Shown here: piece after piece, positions 52,507 through 61,280 of the stretch | Layout: each line of letters starts with the position of its first letter | Position numbering within the stretch: the stretch's first letter is position 1 | Source: JBLEFH01 sp047345645 | GTDB lineage: Bacteria > Pseudomonadota > Alphaproteobacteria > Rhodobacterales > Rhodobacteraceae | NCBI GenBank assembly: GCA_047345645.1 | Contig: JBLEFH010000003.1 | Direction: 5' to 3' (one strand) | DNA length: 64,000 nt | Notes under the pieces: model-generated | Told to the model about the DNA's origin: nothing | What the model saw: only the letters and a program-made list of their open reading frames with translations | Database searches by the model: none | Made by a program: the position numbers and the translations under genes

Positions 52507-53870
52507 ACATTCAGCAGGAGATGTTCGCGCTCCCAAGGGCTGATAATGTCGAGGAAGGCTTCGGCCTCATGGCGTTTGATGGCTTTGTAAAGGACGCAGA
52601 ATTCCTGCCCCAGCACCTGCGTGATTTCCGGGCAGCCCTCGAAGAGCTCCACCGCTTCGAGCAGCCCGCGCGGCAAGGCACGTGGCAGACGGTACGCTTC
52701 TTCCTTGATGGCCGGGCGCGGTTTCAGCCCCTCTTTCATCCCCAGATAGCCGCAGGCGAGTGAGGCCGCGATGGCGAGATAAGGGTTCGCATCCATGCCG
52801 ACGATCCTGTTCTCGATCCGCCGGGCCTCAGTCCGGGAAATCGGGATCCTGAGGCCGGTGGTGCGGTTGTCCCGCCCCCATTCAAGGTTAATCGGCGCGG
52901 CCTCGTCGGCAATGAAGCGGCGATAGCTGTTCACATAGGGCGCGAAGAGCGAAACCACCTTCGGCATATGGGTTTGCAGCCCGCCAATATAGGCGTGGAA
53001 GAGGTCCGTCGCCTCGCCCGCCGCATCGTTGAAGATGTTCTCGCCGCTTTGCATATCCGTCACCGATTGGTGGATATGCATGGCGCTGCCCGGCTCATCC
53101 TCCATAGGTTTGGCCATGAAGGTGCAGTAGAGGTCATTCCGCAGCGCCGCTTCGCGCAGGGTGCGTTTGAAGGTGAAGACCTGATCGGCCAATGCGAGCG
53201 GGTCGCCATGGATGAAGTTCACCTCCACCTGCCCCGGCCCGCTTTCCTGAATGATCGTGTCGATCTCGATGCCCTGCGCCTCGGCGAAATCGTAAATATC
53301 GTCGATGACCTTGCCATAATCCTCCACGGCGGTCATGGAATAGGCTTGGCTCCCCGGCACACGGCGCCCCGTGCGGCCCACCGGCGGCTGGACCGGGAAC
53401 ATCGGGTCAATATTGCGCTGGATGAGGTAGAACTCCATCTCCGGCGCGACCACCGGGGCCCAGCCTTCCGCCTCATAAAGCGCGACGACGCGCTTCAAAA
53501 CATTGCGCGGCGCGAGCGGGATGTCGTTGCCCTCACTGTCCACCAGATCATGGATCACCTGAATCGTCGGCTCCTCCGCCCATGGACAGGCACGCGCCGT
53601 GTCGTAGCAGGGGCGAAGCGTCATATCGCGCTCCATCCACTGGTTCTCGATATCCATATCCACATAAGCGCCATCGACGGTGGAATAGAAAATCGAGGTC
53701 GGCAGGAAGACGCGCTCTTCCTTGGTGAATTTCGACCAAGGCATGTTCTTGCCGCGCGCAACGCCGACAAAGTCTGAAATCACAGCCTCGATTTCCTCAG
53801 GTTTGCCGCCATTGAGATAATTGCGGCAGGCCTCAGGAAGGCGAGACAGAAGGTCCCGATCAGCGGGCAT
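52503..53870 (-). CDS. puuA: PuuA-like gamma-glutamylpolyamine synthetase (glutamine synthetase fold)
   Basis: This 455-residue glutamine synthetase-family protein has APEMEFYLIQR, ESGPGQVEVNFIHGDPLA, SAMHIHQSV, NSYRRF and NRTTGLRIPIS in order, which are the ATP/metal and glutamate sites. Compared with GlnA it lacks the canonical adenylylation loop by eye. With PotFGHI and PuuB it would glutamylate putrescine or a similar amine in the first pathway step. A GGAG ribosome-binding site precedes ATG 53870. Confidence 0.88.
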   Translation of the reverse strand: MPADRDLLSRLPEACRNYLNGGKPEEIEAVISDFVGVARGKNMPWSKFTKEERVFLPTSIFYSTVDGAYVDMDIENQWMERDMTLRPCYDTARACPWAEEPTIQVIHDLVDSEGNDIPLAPRNVLKRVVALYEAEGWAPVVAPEMEFYLIQRNIDPMFPVQPPVGRTGRRVPGSQAYSMTAVEDYGKVIDDIYDFAEAQGIEIDTIIQESGPGQVEVNFIHGDPLALADQVFTFKRTLREAALRNDLYCTFMAKPMEDEPGSAMHIHQSVTDMQSGENIFNDAAGEATDLFHAYIGGLQTHMPKVVSLFAPYVNSYRRFIADEAAPINLEWGRDNRTTGLRIPISRTEARRIENRIVGMDANPYLAIAASLACGYLGMKEGLKPRPAIKEEAYRLPRALPRGLLEAVELFEGCPEITQVLGQEFCVLYKAIKRHEAEAFLDIISPWEREHLLLNV

Positions 53871-53913
53871 AAAGGCTCCATTTACTGTTTAAGGATGGCC
53901 GCATAAAGCTCCG

Positions 53914-54705
53914 TTACGGGTTCTGCTTCGGGCGGCGCAGGCCGATCCATGCCGCCGCGAGAATGCCAAGCGCGACAACAAGAATAATGAGCGTCGCCAG
54001 CGCGTTGATCGCGGGCGAGACGCCGAATTTGATTTTCGAGAAGATAAGGATCGGCAGGGTCGAGCCGCCGGCCCCGGAGACGAAACTGGCAATCACGAGA
54101 TCGTCGAGCGACAGCGTGAAGGCGAGCAGCCAGCCGGAGACGAGCGCGGGCGCGATGGTCGGCAGGGTCACATCGAAGAACACCCGCACCGGGCGCGCGC
54201 CGAGATCCATGGCGGCTTCCTCCAAACTGTCGTCCAGCCCGGCAAGGCGGGACTGTGCGACGACGGCGATATAGGCCATGCAGAAGGTGATATGCGCGAT
54301 CATGATGGTCATGGTGCCGCGCCCGGAGGGCCAGCCGAAAAGCGACTCCATGCCGACAAACAGCAGGAGCAGCGACAGACCGGTGACGACTTCGGGCATC
54401 ACCAGCGGGGCCGTGACCATGCCGCCGAGCAGGCTTTTGCCGCGGAACCGCCCGAAGCGGATCAGCACCAGCGCGGCGAGTGTGCCGAGGACGAGCGCCA
54501 CGGTGGCCGAGATCACGCCGATCTTGAGCGACAGCCACGCAGCGGCCAGCACCTCTTCGTCCCGCAACAGCTCGCCATACCATTTGGTTGAGAAGCCGGA
54601 CCAGACCGTCACAAGGCGGTTTTCGTTGAAGCTGTAGATAATCAGCGAGACGATGGGCAGGTAGAGGAAAGCGAAGCCGAAGGTCGCGAGGATACGCAGG
54701 ATCAT
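53914..54705 (-). CDS. potI: Polyamine ABC transporter permease PotI
   Basis: This 263-residue permease has about six hydrophobic segments and the ABC cytoplasmic loop LEEAAMDLGARPVRVFFDVTLP. The start FLYLPIVSLIIYSFNENR is typical of PotI. It pairs with PotH to form the membrane channel. Its ATG overlaps the potH stop as ATGA. The 43-bp gap to puuA is compatible with one operon. Confidence 0.93.
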   Translation of the reverse strand: MILRILATFGFAFLYLPIVSLIIYSFNENRLVTVWSGFSTKWYGELLRDEEVLAAAWLSLKIGVISATVALVLGTLAALVLIRFGRFRGKSLLGGMVTAPLVMPEVVTGLSLLLLFVGMESLFGWPSGRGTMTIMIAHITFCMAYIAVVAQSRLAGLDDSLEEAAMDLGARPVRVFFDVTLPTIAPALVSGWLLAFTLSLDDLVIASFVSGAGGSTLPILIFSKIKFGVSPAINALATLIILVVALGILAAAWIGLRRPKQNP

Positions 54706-55601
54706 GAGGTTTCCGCCTCCTCAATATAGCGCCGCAGCAGCATGAAGGGCAGCACGATCAACACCAGCATGGCCGTTGCCACCGCCGCCGCCACGGGCCA
54801 GTCGCGGTTGGAGAAATACTCCTGCCACAGCACCTTGCCGATCATCAGCGTGTTGGAGCCGCCCAAAAGTTCCGGGATGACATATTCGCCAATCGCCGGA
54901 ATGAAGACGAGCATACAGCCCGCGATGATCCCCGGCATGGAAAGCGGGAGCGTGATGGTCAGGAAGGTCTTGATCGGCCCGGCCCCGAGATCCGCCGCCG
55001 CCTCGCGCAGATCGCCATCGAGTTTCGAGAGCGTCGCGTAGAGCGGCAGGATCATGAAGGGCAGATAGGTGTAGACGATCCCGATATAAACGGCGGTCGG
55101 CGTGTAGAGGATGGTCAGCGGCGTGTCGATGAGGTTCATCCACATCAGGATCTTGTTGAGTATCCCGGTGTCTTTGAGAATGCCGATCCATGCGTAGACG
55201 CGCAGCAGGAACGAGGTCCAGAAAGGCAGGATCACCAGCATCAGCAGGATGTTCCGCATCCGCTCGGGCCGCGTCGCGATGTAATAGGCCATCGGATAGC
55301 CGACGAGGAGCGTAAACACCGTGGAGATCGCCGCGATCTTGATCGAGGAGAGGTAAGCGATGCGGTAGAGCGGGTCTTCCCAGATCCAGACATAGTTGGA
55401 CAGGTTCAGGATCAGGCTGATCTTTTCCTCACTCCATTCCACGAGCGGAAGGTAGGGCGGCATGGCAATTGCCGCTTCGGAAAAGCTGATCTTGAAAACG
55501 ACAAGGAAGGGGATGAGGAAGAACACAAGCAGCCACAGCATCGGCACCGCGATGACCAAGGCCCGGCCCGAGAGGCCGATTTTTTCAAACACCCCTCTCA
55601 T
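54702..55601 (-). CDS. potH: Polyamine ABC transporter permease PotH
   Basis: This 299-residue permease has about six hydrophobic segments and the EAA-type loop LREAAADLGAGPIKTFLTITLP. The characteristic FWTSFLLRVYAWIGILKDTGI and IPAIGEYVIPELLGGS are present. ATG 55601 overlaps the potG stop as ATGA, matching the coupling at the other junctions; the earlier ATG at 55634 lies in potG and is less likely. Confidence 0.93.
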   Translation of the reverse strand: MRGVFEKIGLSGRALVIAVPMLWLLVFFLIPFLVVFKISFSEAAIAMPPYLPLVEWSEEKISLILNLSNYVWIWEDPLYRIAYLSSIKIAAISTVFTLLVGYPMAYYIATRPERMRNILLMLVILPFWTSFLLRVYAWIGILKDTGILNKILMWMNLIDTPLTILYTPTAVYIGIVYTYLPFMILPLYATLSKLDGDLREAAADLGAGPIKTFLTITLPLSMPGIIAGCMLVFIPAIGEYVIPELLGGSNTLMIGKVLWQEYFSNRDWPVAAAVATAMLVLIVLPFMLLRRYIEEAETS

Positions 55602-56740
55602 TCTGGCAACAGCACCCCTGCGTTTTTCCCCCATGAAATATAGACGCGCTCATCCCAGCCGATCGGATTTTCCGAATAGCGCTGGAGGTTGGGCTGCATG
55701 GCGGAGATGAGTTTGCCGCTGTCGAGACGAATGCGGAAGATCGACTGCGCGCCGACATAGGCGACTTCTTCGACCATGCCGGAGGTCTGGTTGGCTCCCT
55801 CCTCCACTGGCGCTTCGCGGCTGATGCGCAGCTTCTCGGGGCGCAGCGCGTAATACATGGTCTGCCCGACCGTGCAGGGCGCGCCGTGGCCGACGTAAAT
55901 CTCGCTGCCCGCCTCTTCGGAGCGCAGGCGGACATGGTCTGGCTCATCCTCAAAGACCACGGCTTCGAAGAGATTCACCGAGCCGATGAACTGCGCCACG
56001 AAACGGCTTTGCGGGTATTCGTAAATCTGCGGCGGCTCGCCCACTTGCCAGATCTCGCCGTCACGCATCACGCCGATCCGGGTGGCGAGGGTCATCGCCT
56101 CCTCCTGATCGTGGGTGACGACGATAAAGGTGATGCCGAGCGTTTCCTGAATGTTGAGGAGTTCAAACTGCGTCTCTTCCCGCAGTTTCTTGTCGAGCGC
56201 GCCGAGCGGCTCGTCGAGCAACAGCAGCTTCGGGCGCTTCACGAGACTGCGGGCCAGCGCCACACGTTGCCGCTGCCCGCCCGAAAGCTGCGCCGGTTTC
56301 CTCCCGCCGAATTTCTCCAGCTTCACGAGTTTCAGGATCTCGTTCACCCGGTCCTCGCGCTCGGATTTCCCCATGCCCGCACGCTTCAGCCCATAGGCGA
56401 TATTGTTGCGCACGGTCATATGCGGGAAGAGCGCGTAGGATTGGAACATCATATTGGTCGGGCGGTCATAGGGCGCAACACCCGTCATGTCCTGCCCGTC
56501 GAGATAAATATGCCCCGAGGTCGGCTTCTCGAAACCTGCGAGCATCCGCAAGAGCGTGGACTTCCCGCAGCCGGATTCGCCGAGAAGGCAGAAGAGCTCG
56601 CCCCGATAGATATCGAGGTTCACATCCTTGACGGCGGTGAAGTCACCGAATTTCTTGGTGATGTTCTGGATCGAGACAATGGGCTCTTCGCCTCCGGCTT
56701 TCCAAGGCTTCCGGTCTGCGGCGATAGCGGCGTCAGCCAT
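55598..56740 (-). CDS. potG: Polyamine ABC transporter ATPase PotG
   Basis: This 380-residue ATPase has Walker A GESGCGKST, signature LSGGQRQRVALARSL, Walker B LLLLDEPLGALD, the switch His in VVTHDQEEAMT, and a C-terminal TOBE-like domain (from about 290). It energises PotHI. ATG 56740 follows GGGAGG; the upstream TTG is rejected. Confidence 0.93.
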   Translation of the reverse strand: MADAAIAADRKPWKAGGEEPIVSIQNITKKFGDFTAVKDVNLDIYRGELFCLLGESGCGKSTLLRMLAGFEKPTSGHIYLDGQDMTGVAPYDRPTNMMFQSYALFPHMTVRNNIAYGLKRAGMGKSEREDRVNEILKLVKLEKFGGRKPAQLSGGQRQRVALARSLVKRPKLLLLDEPLGALDKKLREETQFELLNIQETLGITFIVVTHDQEEAMTLATRIGVMRDGEIWQVGEPPQIYEYPQSRFVAQFIGSVNLFEAVVFEDEPDHVRLRSEEAGSEIYVGHGAPCTVGQTMYYALRPEKLRISREAPVEEGANQTSGMVEEVAYVGAQSIFRIRLDSGKLISAMQPNLQRYSENPIGWDERVYISWGKNAGVLLPE

Positions 56741-56758
56741 GCACGATCCTCCCAAATG

Positions 56759-56779
56759 CGGGGGCCGCCATGGCCCCCG
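56759..56779 (-). promoter_or_regulatory. Hairpin between potF and potG
   Basis: CGGGGGCC and GGCCCCCG form a perfect 8-bp stem with a 5-nt loop in the short gap after the binding-protein gene. There is no T-run in the operon direction, so a stabilising or partly attenuating role is more likely than termination. Confidence 0.6.
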
Positions 56780-56793
56780 AAAGTCTTAACAGC

Positions 56794-57885
56794 TTATTGC
56801 CCGGTTTTGATCGTTGTCCAGAGCCTCGTGCGCACGCGCTCCATGCGCGGCTCCAGCGGCGTGGTCACGAAGAGCTTTTCGCGCACCTCATCGGAGGGGA
56901 ACACCGCCTCGTCATTGCGGATCTCTTCCTCGACAAACTCCATCGCCGGATCATTCGCGCTCGCGTAGTTCACATAGTTGGTGATGTCCGCCGTGATCTC
57001 AGGCTGCATGATGAAGTTGATGAATTTATGGGCGTTTTCCTTGTTCTGGCTGTCCGCCGGTATCGCCATCATGTCGAACCAGAGGCGCGCGCCTTCCTTA
57101 GGGTTCACGAAAGAAACCTCAACGCCATTGCCCGCTTCTTCGGCCCGGTCGCGCGCCTGAAGCACGTCCCCCGAATAGCCGAGCGCGAGGCAGATATCGC
57201 CATTGGCGAGCGCCGTCATATAGCCCGAGCTGTCGAAATTGCGGATGAAGGGGCGGATCTGCATGATCGCCTCGGTCTGCGCTTCCATGGCTTCTTGCGA
57301 CTGGTCGGTCGGGTCGGTGCCGAGGTAGAGCGCGGCAGCCGGAAGCAGCTCCTCGGACGCATCGAGAACCGTGATCCCGCAAGCCGAAAGCGCTTCGGCA
57401 TTAGCCGGGTCGAAGAGGATCGACCAGCTGTCAATCGGCGCGTCCTCACCCAGGATTTCCTTGATCTTCGGCACATTCATCCCGAGCGCGGTGGTGCCCC
57501 ACATATAGATGACGCCGTGGGTGTTGCCCTCGTCAAACTGGGCGACACGCTCCATCAGCTCCGGGTTCATGTTCTCCAGATTGGGAAGCTGCGCCTTGTC
57601 GAGCTCCGCATAGACCCCCGCCGGGATCTGGCGCTGCAGGAAGTCCGCCGTCGGGACCACCACATCATAACCGGAATTGCCGGACAGCAGCTTGGCCTCC
57701 AGCACGGCGTTTTCGTCGTAAACGTCATAGGTGACATCAACGCCGGTCTCTTCCTCGAATTTCTCGATAGTATCCTCGGCGATATAGTCGGACCAGTTGT
57801 AAACATTGAGCGTGCCTTGCGCGAATGCTGCGCTGCCCGCGAGAAGCGCCACAAGGGCGGTGCCGGTCGCAATCTTGTTTGTCAT
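56794..57885 (-). CDS. potF: Polyamine ABC transporter binding protein PotF
   Basis: This 363-residue periplasmic protein has a signal peptide cleaved after about residue 23 (SAAFAQ) and the PotD/PotF fold: LNVYNWSDYIAEDTIEKFEEE, YDVVVPTADFLQRQIPAGVY, MWGTTALGMNVPKI and NPKEGARLWFDMMAIPAD. Putrescine is the likely ligand given the PuuA/PuuB genes downstream. It is the first gene of potFGHI-puuA-puuB. Confidence 0.93.
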   Translation of the reverse strand: MTNKIATGTALVALLAGSAAFAQGTLNVYNWSDYIAEDTIEKFEEETGVDVTYDVYDENAVLEAKLLSGNSGYDVVVPTADFLQRQIPAGVYAELDKAQLPNLENMNPELMERVAQFDEGNTHGVIYMWGTTALGMNVPKIKEILGEDAPIDSWSILFDPANAEALSACGITVLDASEELLPAAALYLGTDPTDQSQEAMEAQTEAIMQIRPFIRNFDSSGYMTALANGDICLALGYSGDVLQARDRAEEAGNGVEVSFVNPKEGARLWFDMMAIPADSQNKENAHKFINFIMQPEITADITNYVNYASANDPAMEFVEEEIRNDEAVFPSDEVREKLFVTTPLEPRMERVRTRLWTTIKTGQ

Positions 57886-57978
57886 GTCAATCTCTCCTGT
57901 TGTTGCGGGATCCCCGCATCACTCTATTTGTCGGATTTGTGTCTTTGCAATTCAAGCGTATTGCGGCATCAAGTTCAT

Positions 57979-58494
57979 ATGAAAAGATTCGTCCTGCCGC
58001 TTGGCCTGCTCGTCGCTCTGCCCGTCACCGCGCAAACCGCGATCGAGGGGGAAGAGGTTTTCCCCGAACGCAACATCGCCGAAAATATCGTGACCGTTGA
58101 GACCCTGAGCCGCTTTGTCGAGGGCGCGACAGCTACGGGGTTGATCGAGGAATTGCGTGCGGAAGGGCCGGTCACGCTGATCGCGCCGAAGGACGACGCC
58201 TTTCCACCGCTCGAAGAAGACGCGCCAAGCGCGGCGGAGATTCTGACCGAGGACGGCGCCGAAGCCTTCACCGATCTGATTGGCTGCCATATCATCCCGA
58301 TGCAACTTGCTACGGCGGATTTCAGCAGCGTGGGCGAGTCGACGGTCGAAACGCTCGGCTCTTGCGAGCTGACCATGCGGGGCGGCCAGCTCTTCGGGCC
58401 GGACGGCGCAGAAATCTCGCTCATTGAGACCGACATCGCGCAAGAAAATGGCGTTCTTCATCTGACGGATGATCTGATTGAACCTGTAGAGTAA
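57979..58494 (+). CDS. Fasciclin-like (FAS1) exported protein
   Basis: This is a protein of about 171 residues with a signal peptide (LPLGLLVALPVTAQ) and one FAS1-type domain: VTVETLSRFVEGATATGLIEE, then VTLIAPKDDAFPPLE, and near the end NGVLHLTDDLIEP. FAS1 domains mediate adhesion or ligand binding outside the membrane. The frame is open far upstream, but that part is antisense to potF and non-coding. The ribosome-binding site is weak. It stands alone, divergent from potF. Confidence 0.8.
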   Translation: MKRFVLPLGLLVALPVTAQTAIEGEEVFPERNIAENIVTVETLSRFVEGATATGLIEELRAEGPVTLIAPKDDAFPPLEEDAPSAAEILTEDGAEAFTDLIGCHIIPMQLATADFSSVGESTVETLGSCELTMRGGQLFGPDGAEISLIETDIAQENGVLHLTDDLIEPVE

Positions 58495-58566
58495 TGGCGG
58501 ATTTGTGATCGCCAAAGCGCTGTAAAGCCTGCGACGAAATGCTATATTTACACAAATGATAATGAG

Positions 58567-58606
58567 CGCTCTCAAGGTCTGTGATTTACGAGAGCGATGG
58601 TTTTTT
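58567..58606 (+). terminator. Terminator-like hairpin after the fasciclin gene
   Basis: CGCTCTC pairs with GAGAGCG around a 16-nt loop, and TTTTTT follows 4 nt after the stem. It lies 70 bp past the stop and ahead of msrB. The loop is long, so confidence is moderate. Confidence 0.5.
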
Positions 58607-58661
58607 CGAGAATAGAAGTCGCACCTTGGGATAGGTGCATGGTTAATACGAAGGCAAGATT

Positions 58662-59132
58662 ATGTATTCGAGACGTCAGTTTCTTAGCGTTATTGGTGGC
58701 GCATCGACAGCCGCTCTTCTGAGCCGCGCCGCCTTCGCCCAGAATTTCGCGGTCACGAAGTCCGAAGAGGAATGGCGCGCGCAGCTTGGCGACGCCGCAT
58801 TCGATGTGATGCGCAATGAGGGCACGGAGCGTCCGTTCTCCAGCCCGCTCCTGAACGAAAAGCGCAATGGCACATTCCACTGCAAGGGTTGCGATCAGGC
58901 GCTTTACAGTTCGGACACCAAATATGACAGCGGCACCGGCTGGCCCTCCTTCTGGCAGGCCATCGATGGCGCGGTCGGCACCAAGCCGGACAACTCGCTG
59001 CTGATGAAGCGCACCGAGGTGCATTGCTCGCGCTGCGGCTCCCATATGGGCCACATCTTCAACGACGGGCCGCAACCCACGCGCAAACGCCATTGCATCA
59101 ACGGGATTGCAATGACGTTCAAACCGGCTTAA
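58662..59132 (+). CDS. msrB: Tat-exported peptide-methionine (R)-S-oxide reductase
   Basis: This 156-residue protein starts with a Tat signal (SRRQFLSVIGGASTAALLSRA) and a mature MsrB domain: zinc ligands CKGC and CSRC, SGTGWPSFWQ, HMGHIFNDGP and the catalytic cysteine in RHCINGIAM (Cys145). The substrate is oxidised methionine in periplasmic proteins. Tat export implies folding in the cytoplasm, which suits the zinc centre. No msrA or MsrPQ gene is adjacent. A terminator follows. A short inverted repeat GCACCT/AGGTGC at 58621-58638 lies upstream. Confidence 0.92.
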   Translation: MYSRRQFLSVIGGASTAALLSRAAFAQNFAVTKSEEEWRAQLGDAAFDVMRNEGTERPFSSPLLNEKRNGTFHCKGCDQALYSSDTKYDSGTGWPSFWQAIDGAVGTKPDNSLLMKRTEVHCSRCGSHMGHIFNDGPQPTRKRHCINGIAMTFKPA

Positions 59133-59147
59133 CATTCCTTAAATCAC

Positions 59148-59169
59148 GCCCCGCTTCGGCGGGGCTTTT
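59148..59169 (+). terminator. Terminator after msrB
   Basis: GCCCCGC and GCGGGGC pair around a TTCG loop, followed by TTTT. A textbook intrinsic terminator. Confidence 0.85.
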
Positions 59170-59212
59170 CTTTATGCTTGGCATAATTGTTACAGAATAC
59201 TAGTGTGAATTT

Positions 59213-59701
59213 ATGGCCAACGCGCTTGCCCCAGAAGACATTTTCGCCCCGCATGCTCATGCGGATTGCAGCCGTGATGCCCTCGCCAGAGCTGACGCAC
59301 TTTGCAAGGATCATGGGTGGCGGATGACCGCGACCCGGCGGCGTGTGCTGGAGATCCTGCTGGAATCCCACAAGGCCATGGGCGCTTATGAAATTCTCGA
59401 CCGCCTGAAAGAGGAAGGGCTCGCCAAGGCGCCGCCCATCGTCTATCGCGCGCTCGATTTCCTCACCTCCTGCGATTTCGCGCACCGGATCGAGGCGCTG
59501 AACGCCTTTGTTGCCTGTATCCATCCCGAGGGCGCGCATCAGCCCGGATTCCTCATCTGCAACAGCTGCCACAAGGTTGCGGAAACCCATGAACCGGCCC
59601 TGCGGAACGGCGCACATACCGCCGCACGCAATGCAGGTTTCAATCCCACACGCATCGTCGTGGAAATCACCGGACTCTGCCCCGACTGCGCCTCTGCATG
59701 A
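59213..59701 (+). CDS. zur: Zinc uptake regulator Zur (Fur family)
   Basis: This 162-residue Fur-family protein has the winged helix (WRMTATRRRVLEILLESHKAMGAYEILDRL) and the dimerisation domain with CNSCHKV and CPDC, the structural zinc site. N-terminal HAHADC may add a metal site. Neighbouring znuC and znuB make Zur the obvious identity. Its stop overlaps the znuC start as ATGA. A weak palindromic stretch lies upstream, but I could not confirm a Zur box. Confidence 0.9.
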   Translation: MANALAPEDIFAPHAHADCSRDALARADALCKDHGWRMTATRRRVLEILLESHKAMGAYEILDRLKEEGLAKAPPIVYRALDFLTSCDFAHRIEALNAFVACIHPEGAHQPGFLICNSCHKVAETHEPALRNGAHTAARNAGFNPTRIVVEITGLCPDCASA

Positions 59702-60429
59702 GTCTCGTAGACTTTAAGAATGTCAGCTATCTGCATGGTGAGGCTCCGATTTTGGAGGGGATCAACCTTGCGATCCGGCCCGGCGAGATTGTGACGCTTC
59801 TGGGCCCGAACGGCTCTGGCAAGACCACGCTGCTACGTCTCATGATCGGCGCGCTGAAGGCGGATACCGGCGAGATCACCCGCAAGGCGGATCTCGAAAT
59901 CGGCTATGTCCCGCAGAAACTCTCCATCGACCAAACGCTGCCCATGACCGTCGCGCGCTTCTGCGCCCTTGGCACCGATGCGAGCAAGGCCGAGGTGGCC
60001 GACATGCTGGTGCGCACCGGCGCGGGCCGTCTTGCCGGGCGGCAGGTGACCGCGCTGTCAGGCGGGCAATTCCAACGCGTCTGCCTCGCCCGCGCGCTGC
60101 TCACCCGCCCCGACCTTTTGGTGCTGGACGAACCAACCCAAGGGCTCGACCAGAGCGGCACCACCGAATTTTACGCCCTCATCGCCCAGATCCGCGCGGA
60201 GACCGGCGCGGCGGTGATGATGGTGTCCCACGATCTCCATGTGGTTATGCGCGCCTCGGACCGGGTGATCTGCCTCAACGGCCATATCTGCTGCGAAGGC
60301 ACGCCCGTCACCGTCTCCGAAGCGCCGGAATATCGCGCCCTTTTCGGCTCCGGTGCGGGCGAGCTGGCGCTTTACAGCCACCATCACGACCACCACCATC
60401 ACCACCACGACGACCACGCGCATGATTGA
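59698..60429 (+). CDS. znuC: Zinc ABC transporter ATPase ZnuC
   Basis: This 243-residue ATPase has Walker A GPNGSGKTT, signature LSGGQFQRVCLARAL, Walker B LLVLDEPTQGLD and switch His in MVSHDLHVV. The C-terminus is an unusual histidine run (HHHDHHHHHHDDHAHD), which probably binds zinc on the cytoplasmic side. It follows zur with ATGA overlap and precedes znuB with an 8-nt overlap. A znuA gene is not in the window. Confidence 0.94.
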   Translation: MSLVDFKNVSYLHGEAPILEGINLAIRPGEIVTLLGPNGSGKTTLLRLMIGALKADTGEITRKADLEIGYVPQKLSIDQTLPMTVARFCALGTDASKAEVADMLVRTGAGRLAGRQVTALSGGQFQRVCLARALLTRPDLLVLDEPTQGLDQSGTTEFYALIAQIRAETGAAVMMVSHDLHVVMRASDRVICLNGHICCEGTPVTVSEAPEYRALFGSGAGELALYSHHHDHHHHHHDDHAHD

Positions 60430-61207
60430 GCCCTTCCTGCTTCGCGCCCTGCTCGCCGGTCTGATCCTGGCGGTGGCGGCTGGCCCGCTTGGCTGTTTCG
60501 TCGTCTGGCGGCGCATGGCCTATTTCGGCGATGCGACGGCCCATGGCGCGCTGCTTGGCGTGGCGCTGTCTCTCAGCTGGAGCCTCCCGCTCCTGCCCGC
60601 CGTTGCCGCGACCGCGCTGATCCTGTCGCTCCTCGCCACACAGCTGTCGGGCCGCGGCTATGCGATGGACACGCTGCTCGGCGTCCTCGCCCATTCCGCC
60701 CTCGCCTTCAGCCTGATCGCGATCTCCTTCCTGCCGAGCGTGCGGATTGACCTCAACAGCTACCTGTTCGGCGATATTCTGGCGGTGAGCTGGGACGATC
60801 TGGCCCTCATGGCCCTCGGCGCCGCCGCGATCACCGCGCTGATCGCGACCCGCTGGACGTCCCTGCTCCTCGCCACCCTCAACCTCGACCTCGCGCGGGC
60901 GCAGCGCATCAACCCGCGCCGCGAAGAGGTGCTGCTAACCCTCGCTCTCGCGGTGCTCGTCGCCGTCGCCATCAAGATCGTCGGCGCGCTGCTCATCACG
61001 GCGATGCTGATCATCCCGGCCGCCGCGGCGCGCAGCTTCGCCCGCACACCGGAGTCCATGGCCCTCCTCGCCATCGCCCTCGCGGCCCTTTCGGCCAGCA
61101 CCGGCCTCGCCGCCTCATGGTATGCCGACACCCCCGCCGGCCCCTCCATGGTCGCCGCCGCAGCCGTGATTTTCCTCTTCTCCGCAAGCTTTTCGCGTCG
61201 AATCTGA
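60422..61207 (+). CDS. znuB: Zinc ABC transporter permease ZnuB
   Basis: This 261-residue permease has about eight hydrophobic segments: GPLGCFVVWRRMAYFGDATAHG, RGYAMDTLLGVLAHSALAF and KIVGALLITAMLIIPAAAAR are standard for the ZnuB family. ATG 60422 is preferred; the longer frame to 60353 runs through the His codons of znuC. It completes the membrane part of the zinc importer. Confidence 0.94.
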   Translation: MIEPFLLRALLAGLILAVAAGPLGCFVVWRRMAYFGDATAHGALLGVALSLSWSLPLLPAVAATALILSLLATQLSGRGYAMDTLLGVLAHSALAFSLIAISFLPSVRIDLNSYLFGDILAVSWDDLALMALGAAAITALIATRWTSLLLATLNLDLARAQRINPRREEVLLTLALAVLVAVAIKIVGALLITAMLIIPAAAARSFARTPESMALLAIALAALSASTGLAASWYADTPAGPSMVAAAAVIFLFSASFSRRI

Positions 61208-61280
61208 GGCAAGGTTAGAAACTCTCAATCCTTTTGAGGCAAAGACAAGCGCAACGCAGTGTTTAAGCTTGTAGGGACTC

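Noticed and set aside
56770..57978. Long N-terminal extension of the fasciclin protein
   Set aside because: The extension is antisense to potF. The signal peptide at 57979 marks the real start.
59170..59212. Possible Zur box upstream of zur
   Set aside because: Only weak symmetry (TTACA...TGTGAA) was found, which is not close enough to known Zur motifs to call a site.
60380..60420. Tandem repeat of CAC/CAT codons
   Set aside because: It encodes the histidine-rich tail of ZnuC, not a DNA repeat element.
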